Source of the DNA: Citrobacter sp. Awk 4
GTDB lineage: Bacteria; Pseudomonadota; Gammaproteobacteria; Enterobacterales; Enterobacteriaceae
Length of the DNA stretch: 35,785 nt
Reading direction: 5' to 3'
Assembly (NCBI RefSeq): GCF_028069725.1
Contig: NZ_JANEWG010000043.1
Span: 1 to 35,785 of the forward strand
Shown one piece after another: positions 21,226 through 29,225 of the stretch. The translations under genes and the position numbers were made by a program. The notes under the pieces are model-generated. The model was not told where the DNA came from. It searched no databases and worked only from the letters and a program-made list of their open reading frames with translations. Positions within the stretch are counted from its first letter, which is position 1; each line of letters begins with the position of its first letter.

Positions 21226-21665
21226 CGCAAAACCATTATTTTCAACACGCTATACATCGATATTGTTTTTAAGCTAGCGTCGATCGGTCTTGATGGACTG
21301 ATGCCGACGCTTCCGCAACTTCAGGTTGCAGGCATGATTTATGCGCTTATTATCAAATATTCACTTGGGTTATATTTTGGTGAAATACTATCAAAATAAG
21401 TAAAGTCTTTTCAGGACATTCAATAAATTGAAAGATATGATTTTTCAACGAAAGAGACAAAGTAATAAAGGCGAGTTTGAAAGCGTGTATTAATAATGTT
21501 GTAGAATACTCTAAAGCAAAGTTTATAATTATCAAATTAATTTAATCTTCTGATTTATACCCTCTTCCTAATGTTATCTTAATATAAGCAAGTTAAATAT
21601 ATCCTAAACGACTTTTTGTCCCGGCCTGTTTTGGGGCGGCGACACCTCTGTTTAGTGGAATAACG
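21226..21665. other. AT-rich, hairpin-bearing non-coding stretch
   Basis: No credible gene lies here; a 60-codon reverse frame at 21353-21535 lacks a good start and resembles nothing I know. The left part carries three consecutive inverted repeats: 21276-21311, 21315-21329 (GCAAC, loop, GTTGC) and 21332-21344. From about 21340 to 21600 the DNA is markedly AT-rich compared with both flanks. The last 60 bases become GC-rich again and lead into the CmoA-like gene. It may hold the fliE transcript end and the promoter of the methyltransferase pair. Confidence 0.6.
21276..21311 (+). terminator. long hairpin downstream of fliE
   Basis: AGCGTCGATCGGTC pairs with GACTGAT-GC-CGACGCT: seven base pairs, a two-base bulge, then seven more with one G-U pair, around a six-base loop. 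There is no T run after it, so factor-independent termination is doubtful; a 3' stabilising structure or part of a small RNA is possible. Confidence 0.45.
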
Positions 21666-22388
21666 ATGAATTTAGATAACTTGTTTGCACAAGAAAAAGT
21701 GGCTGGCGATTTTTGCTTCGATGGCCAGGTAGCGGGTGTGTTTGACAATATGGTCGATCGTTCTGTGCCATTTTATCAGGAGATCCAGCGGATGACCGGG
21801 GAGATGGCGGCAAGCTATGCCGTGCCGGGAACGCAGCTGTATGACCTGGGCTGTGCGACGGGCACGACGCTGGCGTCGCTGGACTCTTTGCTACCGAACA
21901 GCGTCTCCTTTACCGGGATTGATAACTCGCCAGAGATGCTGGACAAATGCCGGGATAAATTTGAACAGCTGGGGTCTTCCCGCGATGCGCGCTTTCTCTG
22001 TCATGACCTCAGAGAGATATCGGCGCTGGATAACGCCTCTGTGGTGACTCTGCTACTGACGCTGATGTTTGTCCGTCCTCTGCACCGTAAAAAGCTGCTT
22101 TCCTCCGTCTATCAGGGAATGAATTCAGGCGGCGCTTTAATTCTGGTCGAAAAAGTGGTGTGTGAATCACCGGAGCTTAATCGTCAGTACATCAATTATT
22201 ACTACAACATGAAACGTCGCCACGGCTACAGCGAACTGGAAATTAGCCAGAAACGCGAAGCGCTGGAAAATGTCCTCATCCCCTTTAGTGAAGCTGAAAA
22301 TAGGCAAATGCTGATCGACGCCGGATTTAGTAGCGTCGAGGTATTTTTCCGCTGGTATAACTTCTGCGGAATGGTGGCCATTAAATGA
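21666..22388 (+). CDS. CmoA-like SAM-dependent enzyme (Cx-SAM synthase paralogue)
   Basis: A 240-residue class I SAM-binding protein clearly related to CmoA, which turns SAM and prephenate into carboxy-SAM for tRNA wobble-uridine modification. Similarity runs from end to end (FDGQVAGVFDNMVDRSVPFY; YDLGCATGTT; GIDNSPEML; GYSELEISQKREALENV). Of the SAM/Cx-SAM contacts I recall for E. coli CmoA, Tyr37, Gly62-Cys63, Asp86-Asn87, Asp114 and Arg197 are kept. The position of Asn132 is Leu130. The true cmoA normally lies beside cmoB, which is not in this window, so this is probably a second, diverged copy. The downstream ICMT-like gene overlaps it by four bases. It could make Cx-SAM, or be an ordinary methyltransferase using an inherited fold; the sequence does not decide. 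Confidence 0.85.
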   Translation: MNLDNLFAQEKVAGDFCFDGQVAGVFDNMVDRSVPFYQEIQRMTGEMAASYAVPGTQLYDLGCATGTTLASLDSLLPNSVSFTGIDNSPEMLDKCRDKFEQLGSSRDARFLCHDLREISALDNASVVTLLLTLMFVRPLHRKKLLSSVYQGMNSGGALILVEKVVCESPELNRQYINYYYNMKRRHGYSELEISQKREALENVLIPFSEAENRQMLIDAGFSSVEVFFRWYNFCGMVAIK

Positions 22389-23086
22389 GGGTATCGGTTG
22401 GTAATTTTCTATTTCGCACCCGCAACACGTTATTTCCTTTTTTATATTTAACGCTGTTTCTGGGGCATACGAACGCCGTTGACGCACCTACCGCGATGCT
22501 GGTTATTGGCGGACTGATTGTTTTGACCGGACAAGGAATACGCATTCTGACTGTGGGGCTGGATTACATTGTGCGCGGGGGACGTAATCGCCAGGTGTAT
22601 GCTGATAATCTGGTGCAGACAGGGCTATTTGCGCACTGCCGCAATCCATTATACCTGGGCAATCTTTTGTTAATCATTGGCTTTGGCGTGATGGCCAATA
22701 ATCTGTGGTATCTGACGATCACAATGCCGCTTTTTTTCCTGGCGTACGCCTGCGTTATTGCCGCAGAAGAACGCTACCTCGAGGGGCGTTTCGGTGAAAC
22801 CTATCAGCAGTATTGCGCCCGGACGCCGCGTTTGTTGCCTCGTCTGACAGGGTTGCCCCAGACGTTGCGTACCTTTTCCTTTCACTGGCGTCGGGTGATC
22901 GTGAAAGAATACAGCACGTTGTGCATTACATTACTGATGCTGGTAGCGCTGAGCGCCAGGGGGCTGAACACAGATCCGCAGGACTGGATGATTTCAGGGG
23001 CGCTTGCGCTGGTCGTACTGCTGGCCTGCTTAGGGGTCCGCATGATGAAAAAATCCGGGAAACTCAGTGCGAGCTCTGCGCGCTGA
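22385..23086 (+). CDS. ICMT/PEMT-like integral-membrane methyltransferase
   Basis: A 233-residue membrane protein with the signature of the isoprenylcysteine carboxyl methyltransferase / phospholipid methyltransferase superfamily. GLFAHCRNPLYLGNLL (about residues 79-94) is followed by EERYLEGRFGETYQQY and a short RTPRLLPRL tail, the usual SAM-binding half. Hydrophobic helices are visible at about 15-32, 37-55, 90-130 and, beyond the catalytic core, an extra pair at 180-195 and 203-222. Bacteria do not make CaaX-prenylated proteins, so the substrate is more likely a lipid or another membrane-embedded thiol, amine or carboxylate. Its ATG overlaps the upstream stop (ATGA), implying coupled synthesis with the CmoA-like enzyme. 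I do not recognise a named orthologue. Confidence 0.85.
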   Translation: MRVSVGNFLFRTRNTLFPFLYLTLFLGHTNAVDAPTAMLVIGGLIVLTGQGIRILTVGLDYIVRGGRNRQVYADNLVQTGLFAHCRNPLYLGNLLLIIGFGVMANNLWYLTITMPLFFLAYACVIAAEERYLEGRFGETYQQYCARTPRLLPRLTGLPQTLRTFSFHWRRVIVKEYSTLCITLLMLVALSARGLNTDPQDWMISGALALVVLLACLGVRMMKKSGKLSASSAR

Positions 23087-23101
23087 CGGGTGATCGAGAG
23101 A

Positions 23102-23126
23102 CTCCCGTTGCACGGCGCAACGGGAG
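23102..23126. terminator. hairpin between the methyltransferase pair and yedF
   Basis: CTCCCGTTGC at 23102-23111 pairs perfectly with GCAACGGGAG at 23117-23126 around a five-base loop, in the 47-base gap between convergent genes. There is no clear T run on either side, so strength as a terminator is uncertain. Confidence 0.6.
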
Positions 23127-23133
23127 AATGCTG

Positions 23134-23367
23134 TTACTTCTGAATCAAATAGCGAATCGTTGGACCATCCTGCTGAATATCCAGCACCGTATAGCCGTGG
23201 TTGCGCGCATCCAGCGGAATGTTATTAATGGATTGCGGGCAATCGCTAACCACTTCCAGTATTTCCCCTTTTTTCAGTTGCGGCATCGCTTCCAGCGTGG
23301 CGACTGCTGGATAGGGGCACGGTTCGCCGACCATATCGAGGCGATAATCCGGAACGATCTCTTTCAT
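23134..23367 (-). CDS. yedF: YedF, TusA-family sulfur-transfer protein
   Basis: A 77-residue protein of the TusA/SirA/YedF family, the same length as E. coli YedF. The hallmark CPxP motif is present as GEPCPYPAV, Cys17 being the sulfur-carrying residue in relatives, and the compact beta-alpha fold is evident. YedF is thought to pass sulfur or selenium to a partner. It overlaps yedE by four bases, as in E. coli, and the two are generally considered a functional pair in sulfur or selenium handling; the exact reaction is unproven. Confidence 0.95.
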   Translation of the reverse strand: MKEIVPDYRLDMVGEPCPYPAVATLEAMPQLKKGEILEVVSDCPQSINNIPLDARNHGYTVLDIQQDGPTIRYLIQK

Positions 23368-24569
23368 ACAGGTTCCTTAGCAGGCGTCAGCCCGGCACGA
23401 CGGAAGAAACGTTTTTCCCAGCCAATGATCAACAGCAGGGCGGCAAACAGCAGCAGGTAAGTGACCAACAATCCGCCCAACGTACCAAAGGTGTTGAGCA
23501 AGTTCACTTTATCCCAACTGGTAGCCAGCGCGGGAGCGAAGTCATCCCAGTAATATGCCAGCAGGGTGGAGCCTATCACGTTGCCTAACCCAACCCACCA
23601 GTAGTGGACCTGACCTTCGACCGCGCGGTACATCCAGCCGGTTTCGCAACCGCCCGCCAGCACGATGCCAAAACCAAACAGCAGGCCGCCGATGACCGCG
23701 TTCGGACCCGCCCACATGATCTTCGCTTCAACGCCTAACTGCACGTAGCTGAAGATACCGATGGCGCTGACCGCCATACCGAAGATGATCGCTTTCGCCA
23801 TATGGGTACGTCCGGTGATCCACAGATCGCGAAACGCCGAAGTGAAACAGATTTGCGCGCGTTCAATCAACAGACCGAATCCGACGCCGAACAACATCGC
23901 CAGCCCCAGTTTCGGTTTGTCCATTGCCGTCAGCAGCGCCCATCCGATCATCCCGATAAACACCAGCATGCCCAGACGGAAGCGGCGACGAGCCTGATCC
24001 GGTTTTTGCGTCAACGGAGAAGCCGCAGAGACTTTCTGCATTTTTACCGGGATACGAAAAATGGGTAGCAGGGTGAAGCGGGCGCCGAACCAGGAGCCTA
24101 TCGCGGTGGCCAGTGCAAAGAACCAGGCGTGCAGCGAAAACTGCGGAATGCCCGTGAAGAATGCTGCCAGGTTGCAGCCCATTGCCAGGCGGGCGCCGAA
24201 GCCGGCGATGATTCCGCCTATAATTGCCTGCATGATGCGAATTCGGCTACGGGGCATGCGCAATTTGACGTTGTTGGCCCACAGAGCCGCGGCAAAACAG
24301 CCGCCGAACATGCCAAGGATCATCATACCGTCGATACGGGTCAGGGGAGAACCTTCCAGATGAATGATTTTGTAGTAACCCCACTCTTCGGCGGGAACCC
24401 CAAATAATTGCAGGATTTGACCGCCCCAACGGGTAAATTCCCCCGTTACCGCCCAGAACGTGCCGGTGATGCCGAAATAATAGGTGGAGAGAATACCTGC
24501 TGCGATGACCGCAGGGGCCGGGGCCCAGAATTTAATCAGATAAGTGTGCTTGAAGTGGTGCCATGACAT
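23364..24569 (-). CDS. yedE: YedE, putative sulfur/selenium transporter
   Basis: A 401-residue inner-membrane protein of the YeeE/YedE family, the E. coli YedE length. Ten or more hydrophobic helices are visible, in two related halves joined by a charged loop (TQKPDQARRRFR) near residues 188-200. Conserved small-residue motifs with cysteine are seen as GARLAMGCNLAAF and LAGGCETGWMYR; in the related YeeE thiosulfate transporter such cysteines carry the substrate. YedE is annotated as a selenium or sulfur-compound transporter, which is inferred. It is divergent from yedD. Confidence 0.94.
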   Translation of the reverse strand: MSWHHFKHTYLIKFWAPAPAVIAAGILSTYYFGITGTFWAVTGEFTRWGGQILQLFGVPAEEWGYYKIIHLEGSPLTRIDGMMILGMFGGCFAAALWANNVKLRMPRSRIRIMQAIIGGIIAGFGARLAMGCNLAAFFTGIPQFSLHAWFFALATAIGSWFGARFTLLPIFRIPVKMQKVSAASPLTQKPDQARRRFRLGMLVFIGMIGWALLTAMDKPKLGLAMLFGVGFGLLIERAQICFTSAFRDLWITGRTHMAKAIIFGMAVSAIGIFSYVQLGVEAKIMWAGPNAVIGGLLFGFGIVLAGGCETGWMYRAVEGQVHYWWVGLGNVIGSTLLAYYWDDFAPALATSWDKVNLLNTFGTLGGLLVTYLLLFAALLLIIGWEKRFFRRAGLTPAKEPV

Positions 24570-24753
24570 ACTTTTTAGCCTCTGAACTCAGAAGGAATAT
24601 AAAGAAGTGCGGATAGTACACCGATCAGATTTTTTTCCCACGACTAAAAAGAAGTAATACCGACGGGATCAAAGTAATCCGTGTTCCCGGAAAGGCTGGC
24701 GACATCAGGGCTTTAATGCCACAATCCCATTTTCTTCGCATGCAGGATGAATG

Positions 24754-25167
24754 ATGAAAAAATTAGCAATCGTTGGTGCTCTACTGGTTCTTAGTGGGTG
24801 TGCCGAGGTGGAAAATTATAACGACGTGGTGAAGACACCAGCGCCTGCCGGTCTGGAAGGGTACTGGCAGTCTAAGGGGCCACAGCGCAAGATGATGAGC
24901 CCGGAAGCCATTGCCAGCCTGGTGGTGACGAAAGAGGGCGATACGCTGGATTGCCGCCAGTGGCAGCGGGTGATTGCCGTGCCAGGGAAGCTCACCATAC
25001 TTTCAGGCGAGTTGACCAACGTGACGACGAAACGTGAGATCTACCCGATTGAACGCACCGGGAACACGCTGACGTATGATGGCATGACGCTGCAACGCGT
25101 GGATCGTCCGACTTCAGAGTGTGCCGGGGAATTACAAAAAGCGCCGCTGGCGACGCCGTTGCCCTGA
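24754..25167 (+). CDS. yedD: YedD, predicted lipoprotein
   Basis: A 137-residue lipoprotein of unknown function, the length of E. coli YedD. The signal peptide MKKLAIVGALLVLSGC ends in a good lipobox (LSGC), so Cys16 would be lipidated; the next residue is Ala, which suggests sorting to the outer membrane. The ATG at 24754 is preferred over the one at 24751 because AGGA at 24744-24747 then has a six-base spacing. The mature part contains conserved YWQSKGPQR, GDTLDCRQWQRVIAVPGKL and a C-terminal CAGELQKAPL, with two cysteines that could pair. Confidence 0.92.
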   Translation: MKKLAIVGALLVLSGCAEVENYNDVVKTPAPAGLEGYWQSKGPQRKMMSPEAIASLVVTKEGDTLDCRQWQRVIAVPGKLTILSGELTNVTTKREIYPIERTGNTLTYDGMTLQRVDRPTSECAGELQKAPLATPLP

Positions 25168-25173
25168 CAGACC

Positions 25174-25208
25174 AGCCCCGGCGGTATCGTGCTGCCGGGG
25201 TGCTATTT
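25174..25208. terminator. terminator between convergent yedD and amyA
   Basis: CCCCGGC at 25176-25182 pairs with GCCGGGG at 25194-25200 around an 11-base loop. On the plus strand it is followed by TGCTATTTTAT, a moderate T-rich tail. It lies in the 40 bases between convergent genes and could stop both. Confidence 0.65.
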
Positions 25209-26695
25209 TATAACGCCTCTTCAATCACCCATACGCTGACGCTTCCTCCGTTACAGTAAAACGTCGCTTCGCCGTTTTCATCGGTGAGCACGCTTTCTTC
25301 ACGGTTTCCGAGAAAATCTCGCCAGGTTTTATTGCCGTAATTCGCGCCTAAGGTAATCGTCTTCTCGCCGTCGTCGCCATTCGAGAGCACCACTACACAT
25401 CCTGGGTCTTCCTCGGTACCGCTACGGCTGAACGCGATACAGTTAGGATGATCAAACCAGAGCGTCTGGATGCCGTGGGCGAAACGCTGGCGGGCCAGAA
25501 TCAGCTCATCAAGTTGCTCAATGACCGGCATATCAATGGGGTAAATTTTTCCATCGCCGCCCGTATCTTCATAGTGAGCGCCGTATAAGTCGGGATAGAA
25601 AACCGACGGTACGCCGTTTTCCCGTAACAGGATAAGCGCATAGGCCAGCGGCTTAAACCACGGTTCGACGGGTGCTTCCAGTGCCTGCAAGGGTTGAGTA
25701 TCGTGGTTGGCGACCAGCGTCACGGCGTGAAACGGATCTGCTTCGACCAGCGTTCCGGTAAAAATCTGGCTCATGTCGTACTCGCGCCCCTGACGCGATG
25801 CTTCGTGAAACTTCATTTGCAACGGGGCGTCGAACAACATGGTTTTCCCGTCGACCTGGTTGATATAGGCCTGCAGCTTGTCCACCTCATGCGACCAGTA
25901 TTCCGCGACGATAAATAGCGGTTTTGGCGCCACTTCCTGGACGTGCTCGATCCACTCTTTGTAAAACCAGGCGGGAATGTGTTTGACGGCGTCCAGGCGG
26001 AAGCCATCGCACTGGGTTTGCTCCATCACCCAGCGCGCCCAGTATTTGATCTCTTCAATGACCGCGTGATTGCGAAAGTCGATATTTTCGCCCATCAGAT
26101 AGTCGAAGTTACCCAGTTCATCATCGACCTGGTCGTTCCAGCCTTCGCCGGTGTAGTCGTTGACGATCTTAAAAATGCCGTCTTCGGTGGGGTTTTCGAT
26201 ATGGTCGATGCCGCTAAAGCATTTGAAATCCCAGATGAACTGCGAATACTGACCGGCACGGGCAGGGAAGGTGTAGCGGGTCCAGCCTTCACATTCGATG
26301 ATTTCGTCATCAATCTGCGTGCGATCCTGCTCGTTGACGCGCTGTACGCGGATGGCTTCTCGCTCATCCGCCCCCATTTTATGGTTGACCACCACATCGA
26401 GCAGTACGGCAATGTTATTGTGTTTTAGCGCATCAATCGCCCCCAGCAACTGGGCTTTGTCACCGTATTTGGTGGCAACGGAACCTTTCTGATCAAACTC
26501 ACCGAGATCGAACATGTCGTAAGAGTCGTAACCCACGGAATAACCGCCAGACGCGCCTTTGTAAGCCGGGGGGAGCCAGACCATATTGATACCGATATCG
26601 TTGAGTCCGCCAGCGCGTTCAGCCAGTTCAAGCCACAGCTTGCCGCCCTCAGGGTAATACCAGTGGAAGTACTGCAATAACGTGGGGTTTCTCAT
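25208..26695 (-). CDS. amyA: AmyA, cytoplasmic alpha-amylase
   Basis: AmyA is a cytoplasmic glycoside hydrolase family 13 alpha-amylase that cuts alpha-1,4 glucans. The 495-residue protein equals the E. coli length and has no signal peptide. The four GH13 regions are present: DVVVNHK (100-106); GFRLDAVKH with nucleophile Asp235; FIVAEYW with acid/base Glu265; and VANHDTQ with Asp332. An aromatic-rich N-terminus ([13 protein letters not shown]) and a C-terminal beta-domain complete the fold. It lies downstream of fliT on the same strand. The GGAG ribosome site and the first two bases of the ATG fall inside a long hairpin (26694-26743), so its translation may be controlled. Confidence 0.97.
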   Translation of the reverse strand: MRNPTLLQYFHWYYPEGGKLWLELAERAGGLNDIGINMVWLPPAYKGASGGYSVGYDSYDMFDLGEFDQKGSVATKYGDKAQLLGAIDALKHNNIAVLLDVVVNHKMGADEREAIRVQRVNEQDRTQIDDEIIECEGWTRYTFPARAGQYSQFIWDFKCFSGIDHIENPTEDGIFKIVNDYTGEGWNDQVDDELGNFDYLMGENIDFRNHAVIEEIKYWARWVMEQTQCDGFRLDAVKHIPAWFYKEWIEHVQEVAPKPLFIVAEYWSHEVDKLQAYINQVDGKTMLFDAPLQMKFHEASRQGREYDMSQIFTGTLVEADPFHAVTLVANHDTQPLQALEAPVEPWFKPLAYALILLRENGVPSVFYPDLYGAHYEDTGGDGKIYPIDMPVIEQLDELILARQRFAHGIQTLWFDHPNCIAFSRSGTEEDPGCVVVLSNGDDGEKTITLGANYGNKTWRDFLGNREESVLTDENGEATFYCNGGSVSVWVIEEAL

Positions 26696-26743
26696 CTTCC
26701 GTGCTCCAGAAGTCGTTTAGCCGACTTCTGGAGTATGGAAGAT
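26694..26743 (-). promoter_or_regulatory. hairpin covering the amyA ribosome site and start
   Basis: In the amyA message, a 12-base-pair perfect stem (plus-strand arms 26704-26715 and 26722-26733, six-base loop) is extended by a 3x3 internal loop and seven more pairs (26694-26700 with 26737-26743). The 3' arm contains the GGAG ribosome site, and AT of the amyA ATG is in the outer stem. No T run follows, so it is not a typical terminator of fliDST. Confidence 0.75.
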
Positions 26744-26763
26744 AATTGATGCGAAGCGGGATT

Positions 26764-27135
26764 TTATTGTGGCGAGGCAGGGGCGTCGGGCACCAGTAGC
26801 ATGCCCGAGAGACGTCCATAAGCATGGTTAAGCGACTGTTGGCGAGTCGACTGGCCAATCAGGCTGCTGAGCTCATCCAGGCGCTGTTGTAACAGGACTT
26901 TCAGACGCTGTTCGTTATCCAGCGTCTGTTTGATATAGCCCGCAACCAACTCCTGAACGCTTCGCGTAATCCCCGGTGGAGTTTGTGTTTCCACAACCGT
27001 TTCAATGCTTTGTAGATAGGAAACTTCCTGTTCCAGTAACAGATCCCATTCACCCCGCTGCGCAAGTTCCAGCAGCGATTGACTGAGCAGCGCAATACGC
27101 TGCCAACGGTTGATAAACTCCACGGCTAAGGTCAT
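26764..27135 (-). CDS. fliT: FliT, FliD export chaperone and FlhDC inhibitor
   Basis: FliT is the cytoplasmic chaperone of the filament cap protein FliD; free FliT also binds FlhC and dampens class 2 flagellar transcription. The 123-residue helical protein compares with 121-122 in E. coli and Salmonella. It starts [19 protein letters not shown] and is rich in Leu, Gln and Glu, as expected of the four-helix family. It shares one base with the fliS stop (TAATG-type junction) and is the last gene of fliDST, before amyA. Confidence 0.95.
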   Translation of the reverse strand: MTLAVEFINRWQRIALLSQSLLELAQRGEWDLLLEQEVSYLQSIETVVETQTPPGITRSVQELVAGYIKQTLDNEQRLKVLLQQRLDELSSLIGQSTRQQSLNHAYGRLSGMLLVPDAPASPQ

Positions 27136-27542
27136 TAACGAGACTCCTGGGAAGATGCTTTCGGTGAGATCTGCTTCCAGGCTTCTGCAATATTGCCGAG
27201 TAACCCTTCCACTTCTTCAATGGCCTGACTGTCATTACGTAAGTTTGCTTGCAGCAAACGCCGGATCATATAGTCGTACAGTGACGACAGATTGGTCGCG
27301 ACGTCGCCGCCGTTCTCCTCATCCAGTCCGGCTTTCAGTCCATTGTCGATAATGTTGATGGCTTTGCTTAACGCTTCGCCTTTGGCGACAGTGTCACCCT
27401 GTTGCATAAACAAGCGCGCACGCACCAGGGCGCTGTTGGCGCCGTCGAACAACATTTCGATCAACTGATGCGGACTGGCGCTCATTACGGCGCTTTCCAC
27501 GCCGATTTGAGCATAGGCTTTTGTACCGCTAGCGGTATACAT
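27135..27542 (-). CDS. fliS: FliS, flagellin export chaperone
   Basis: FliS binds the C-terminus of flagellin (FliC) in the cytoplasm, prevents early polymerisation and delivers it to FlhA. The 135-residue protein is one residue shorter than the E. coli form. The conserved N-terminus [20 protein letters not shown], the helix with [13 protein letters not shown], and the [11 protein letters not shown] region are visible. It lies 15 bases after fliD and runs straight into fliT. Confidence 0.97.
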   Translation of the reverse strand: MYTASGTKAYAQIGVESAVMSASPHQLIEMLFDGANSALVRARLFMQQGDTVAKGEALSKAINIIDNGLKAGLDEENGGDVATNLSSLYDYMIRRLLQANLRNDSQAIEEVEGLLGNIAEAWKQISPKASSQESR

Positions 27543-27557
27543 GGTTACCTCGTGTTA

Positions 27558-28964
27558 TCAGGAGCTGCTCATGGCAGAAAACTGCTGGCTCAGGTAGCTA
27601 CTTGTGCCATTGAGTTTGCTCATCATGGTATCCAGCTGCGTAAACTGCGCCTTATAACGGGCGACGGTGTCGTCGATACTGGCGCTTACTGCAAGATACT
27701 GTTTGGTCAGCTTTTTCAATGTCGCATTAATACTGTCCTCGGCGCTGTCGATAATGCCGTCATCGGCGAGGTAAGCTTCCACTTCGGTGGCAATTTTGGT
27801 GGTAATACCGGTTTCTTTACCGTCACCGACCAGCAACTGGCGCGTTGCCGTGGTGTTCTCTTTCAGCGCTTTTTCCAGTTTTTCGTCGTCAACCTTCAGC
27901 TTGCCAGTCGTCCCGTCAGTGGTAATGCCGATTTCACTCAAGGTTTTGAACGGGCCTTCGTTGCCGCTGTTGGTAAACTGCGCGCGAATACCGGTCTGGA
28001 TCGTGCGTACCACGCTGTCGCCAATCAGTGCGCCGTTGCTCTGATCCTGCGCTTCTGCGCCCGGGTCCACTTCGGTGTATTTCGTCAGGGAGGTAAAGGT
28101 ATCCATCAGCGAGTTGTACGCATCCACCCAACCTTTAATCGCTTCTGTCGCTTTATCATTACTTTTGGTGACGGTAAGGCGTGCGTCAGTCACCTCTTTG
28201 GTCAGATTGAGCGTGACGCCCTGCGGCGCGTCGGTAATGGTGTTGCTCGGGCGTTCAATATCAATGCCGTTAACGGTCAATTGCGCATTCTGCGCGCTGA
28301 CCAGCTGTTTCATATTGCCGGTACCCGTTGTGCTGTCGTAGGCCAGCAAATCATTCAGCTTGCTGTCGCCTTCTACCGAAACGGTCATCTCATTTTCGGT
28401 ACCGGTGTCGGACGTCAGCACCAGCTGATAGTCGCCTTCTTTCACTTTAACGATGCTCGCGGAAATACCGCTGTCGGCGTCGTTAATCGCATCACGAATA
28501 CCTTCCAGCGAGGTCTGGTCTTTGGTGAGTTTAATTTCCAGCGGCTCTTTACGGCCTTTTTGTTCAATTTTAAGGGTGCGGCTTTCTGCGGAGGTATCGC
28601 CCAGTGCATCTTTTGTTGAGCTGATATCAATATTGGTGCTTAACGATTGCGCCTGCGCCAGTTTATTAACGCTGATGGTATAGATGCCCGGTGCTGCCCC
28701 TGCGGTGGTGGTGGCGGTCAGGTCTTCGGTGCTACTGGTCACGGTCGTGCTCTTAAACAGATCGGCATTATTCAGCGTGGTATTGGCTGTCTGGAATTTC
28801 TCCAGCGCGCTTTTCAGCGTGCCGTAAGCCGTCAGGCGCGCAGTGTTGGCGCTCTGCTGTTGCGTGATCGGGGTTAAACGTCCTTTTTCTGCAGTGGTCA
28901 GGTTCGTCAACAATGTGTCCAGCGGTAAATTTGAGCCGACGCCCAGTGATGAAATCGAAGCCAT
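27558..28964 (-). CDS. fliD: FliD, flagellar filament cap
   Basis: FliD forms the pentameric cap that folds exported flagellin at the filament tip. The 468-residue protein begins MASISSLGVGSNLPLDTLL and ends with a helical MSKLNGTSSYLSQQF region, the conserved termini that bind the filament and FliT. The middle (about residues 70-330) is beta-rich and variable, with the exposed head domains. A clear sigma-28 promoter lies 39 bases upstream of the start, making it a class 3 unit; Salmonella fliD also has a class 2 promoter, which I could not identify here. Confidence 0.97.
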   Translation of the reverse strand: MASISSLGVGSNLPLDTLLTNLTTAEKGRLTPITQQQSANTARLTAYGTLKSALEKFQTANTTLNNADLFKSTTVTSSTEDLTATTTAGAAPGIYTISVNKLAQAQSLSTNIDISSTKDALGDTSAESRTLKIEQKGRKEPLEIKLTKDQTSLEGIRDAINDADSGISASIVKVKEGDYQLVLTSDTGTENEMTVSVEGDSKLNDLLAYDSTTGTGNMKQLVSAQNAQLTVNGIDIERPSNTITDAPQGVTLNLTKEVTDARLTVTKSNDKATEAIKGWVDAYNSLMDTFTSLTKYTEVDPGAEAQDQSNGALIGDSVVRTIQTGIRAQFTNSGNEGPFKTLSEIGITTDGTTGKLKVDDEKLEKALKENTTATRQLLVGDGKETGITTKIATEVEAYLADDGIIDSAEDSINATLKKLTKQYLAVSASIDDTVARYKAQFTQLDTMMSKLNGTSSYLSQQFSAMSSS

Positions 28965-29002
28965 GCCTTATTCCTTGTGATTGCAAACAGTAGTTAACCG
29001 CG

Positions 29003-29029
29003 TTATCGGCAATCTGTTGGCAAAGTTTA
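29003..29029 (-). promoter_or_regulatory. sigma-28 (FliA) promoter of fliDST
   Basis: Read on the fliD strand: TAAACTTT, an 11-base spacer, then GCCGATAA. The -10 is a perfect match to the FliA consensus and the -35 differs at one base. It sits 39 bases from the fliD start. Confidence 0.92.
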
Positions 29030-29123
29030 ATAATAGTTTTATGAAAATAATGCGCGGAATAATGGTGAATAAAGAGGGTATTTCGTGGGGTAAGAAAAAA
29101 GAGTGCAGAAATTAAAAATTTTC

Positions 29124-29150
29124 TAAAGTTCGAATTTAAGGTGCCGATAC
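29124..29150 (+). promoter_or_regulatory. sigma-28 (FliA) promoter of fliC
   Basis: TAAAGTTC at 29124-29131, an 11-base spacer and GCCGATAC at 29143-29150 match the FliA consensus at seven of eight bases in each element. Transcription would start near 29160, giving a leader of about 65 bases before fliC. Confidence 0.93.
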
Positions 29151-29225
29151 AAGGGTTACGGTAAGAAACCGTGGGCAACAGAACAGCCCAATAAACATCA
29201 AGTTGTAATTGATAAGGAAAAGATC

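Noticed and set aside
21353-21535. A 60-codon minus-strand frame in the AT-rich spacer
   Set aside because: No ribosome site, Ile/Leu/Phe-rich composition expected from AT-rich DNA, and no recognisable family.
21605-21631. A FliA-type promoter before the CmoA-like gene (TAAA, 15 bases, GCCTGTTT)
   Set aside because: The -35 and GCC fit, but the GATAA part of the -10 is missing, so control by sigma-28 is not supported.
27402-28619. A 405-codon open frame on the plus strand, opposite fliD and fliS
   Set aside because: It lies wholly antisense to two complete, well-recognised genes, has a Phe/His/Arg-rich composition typical of reverse-frame translation, and lacks a ribosome site.
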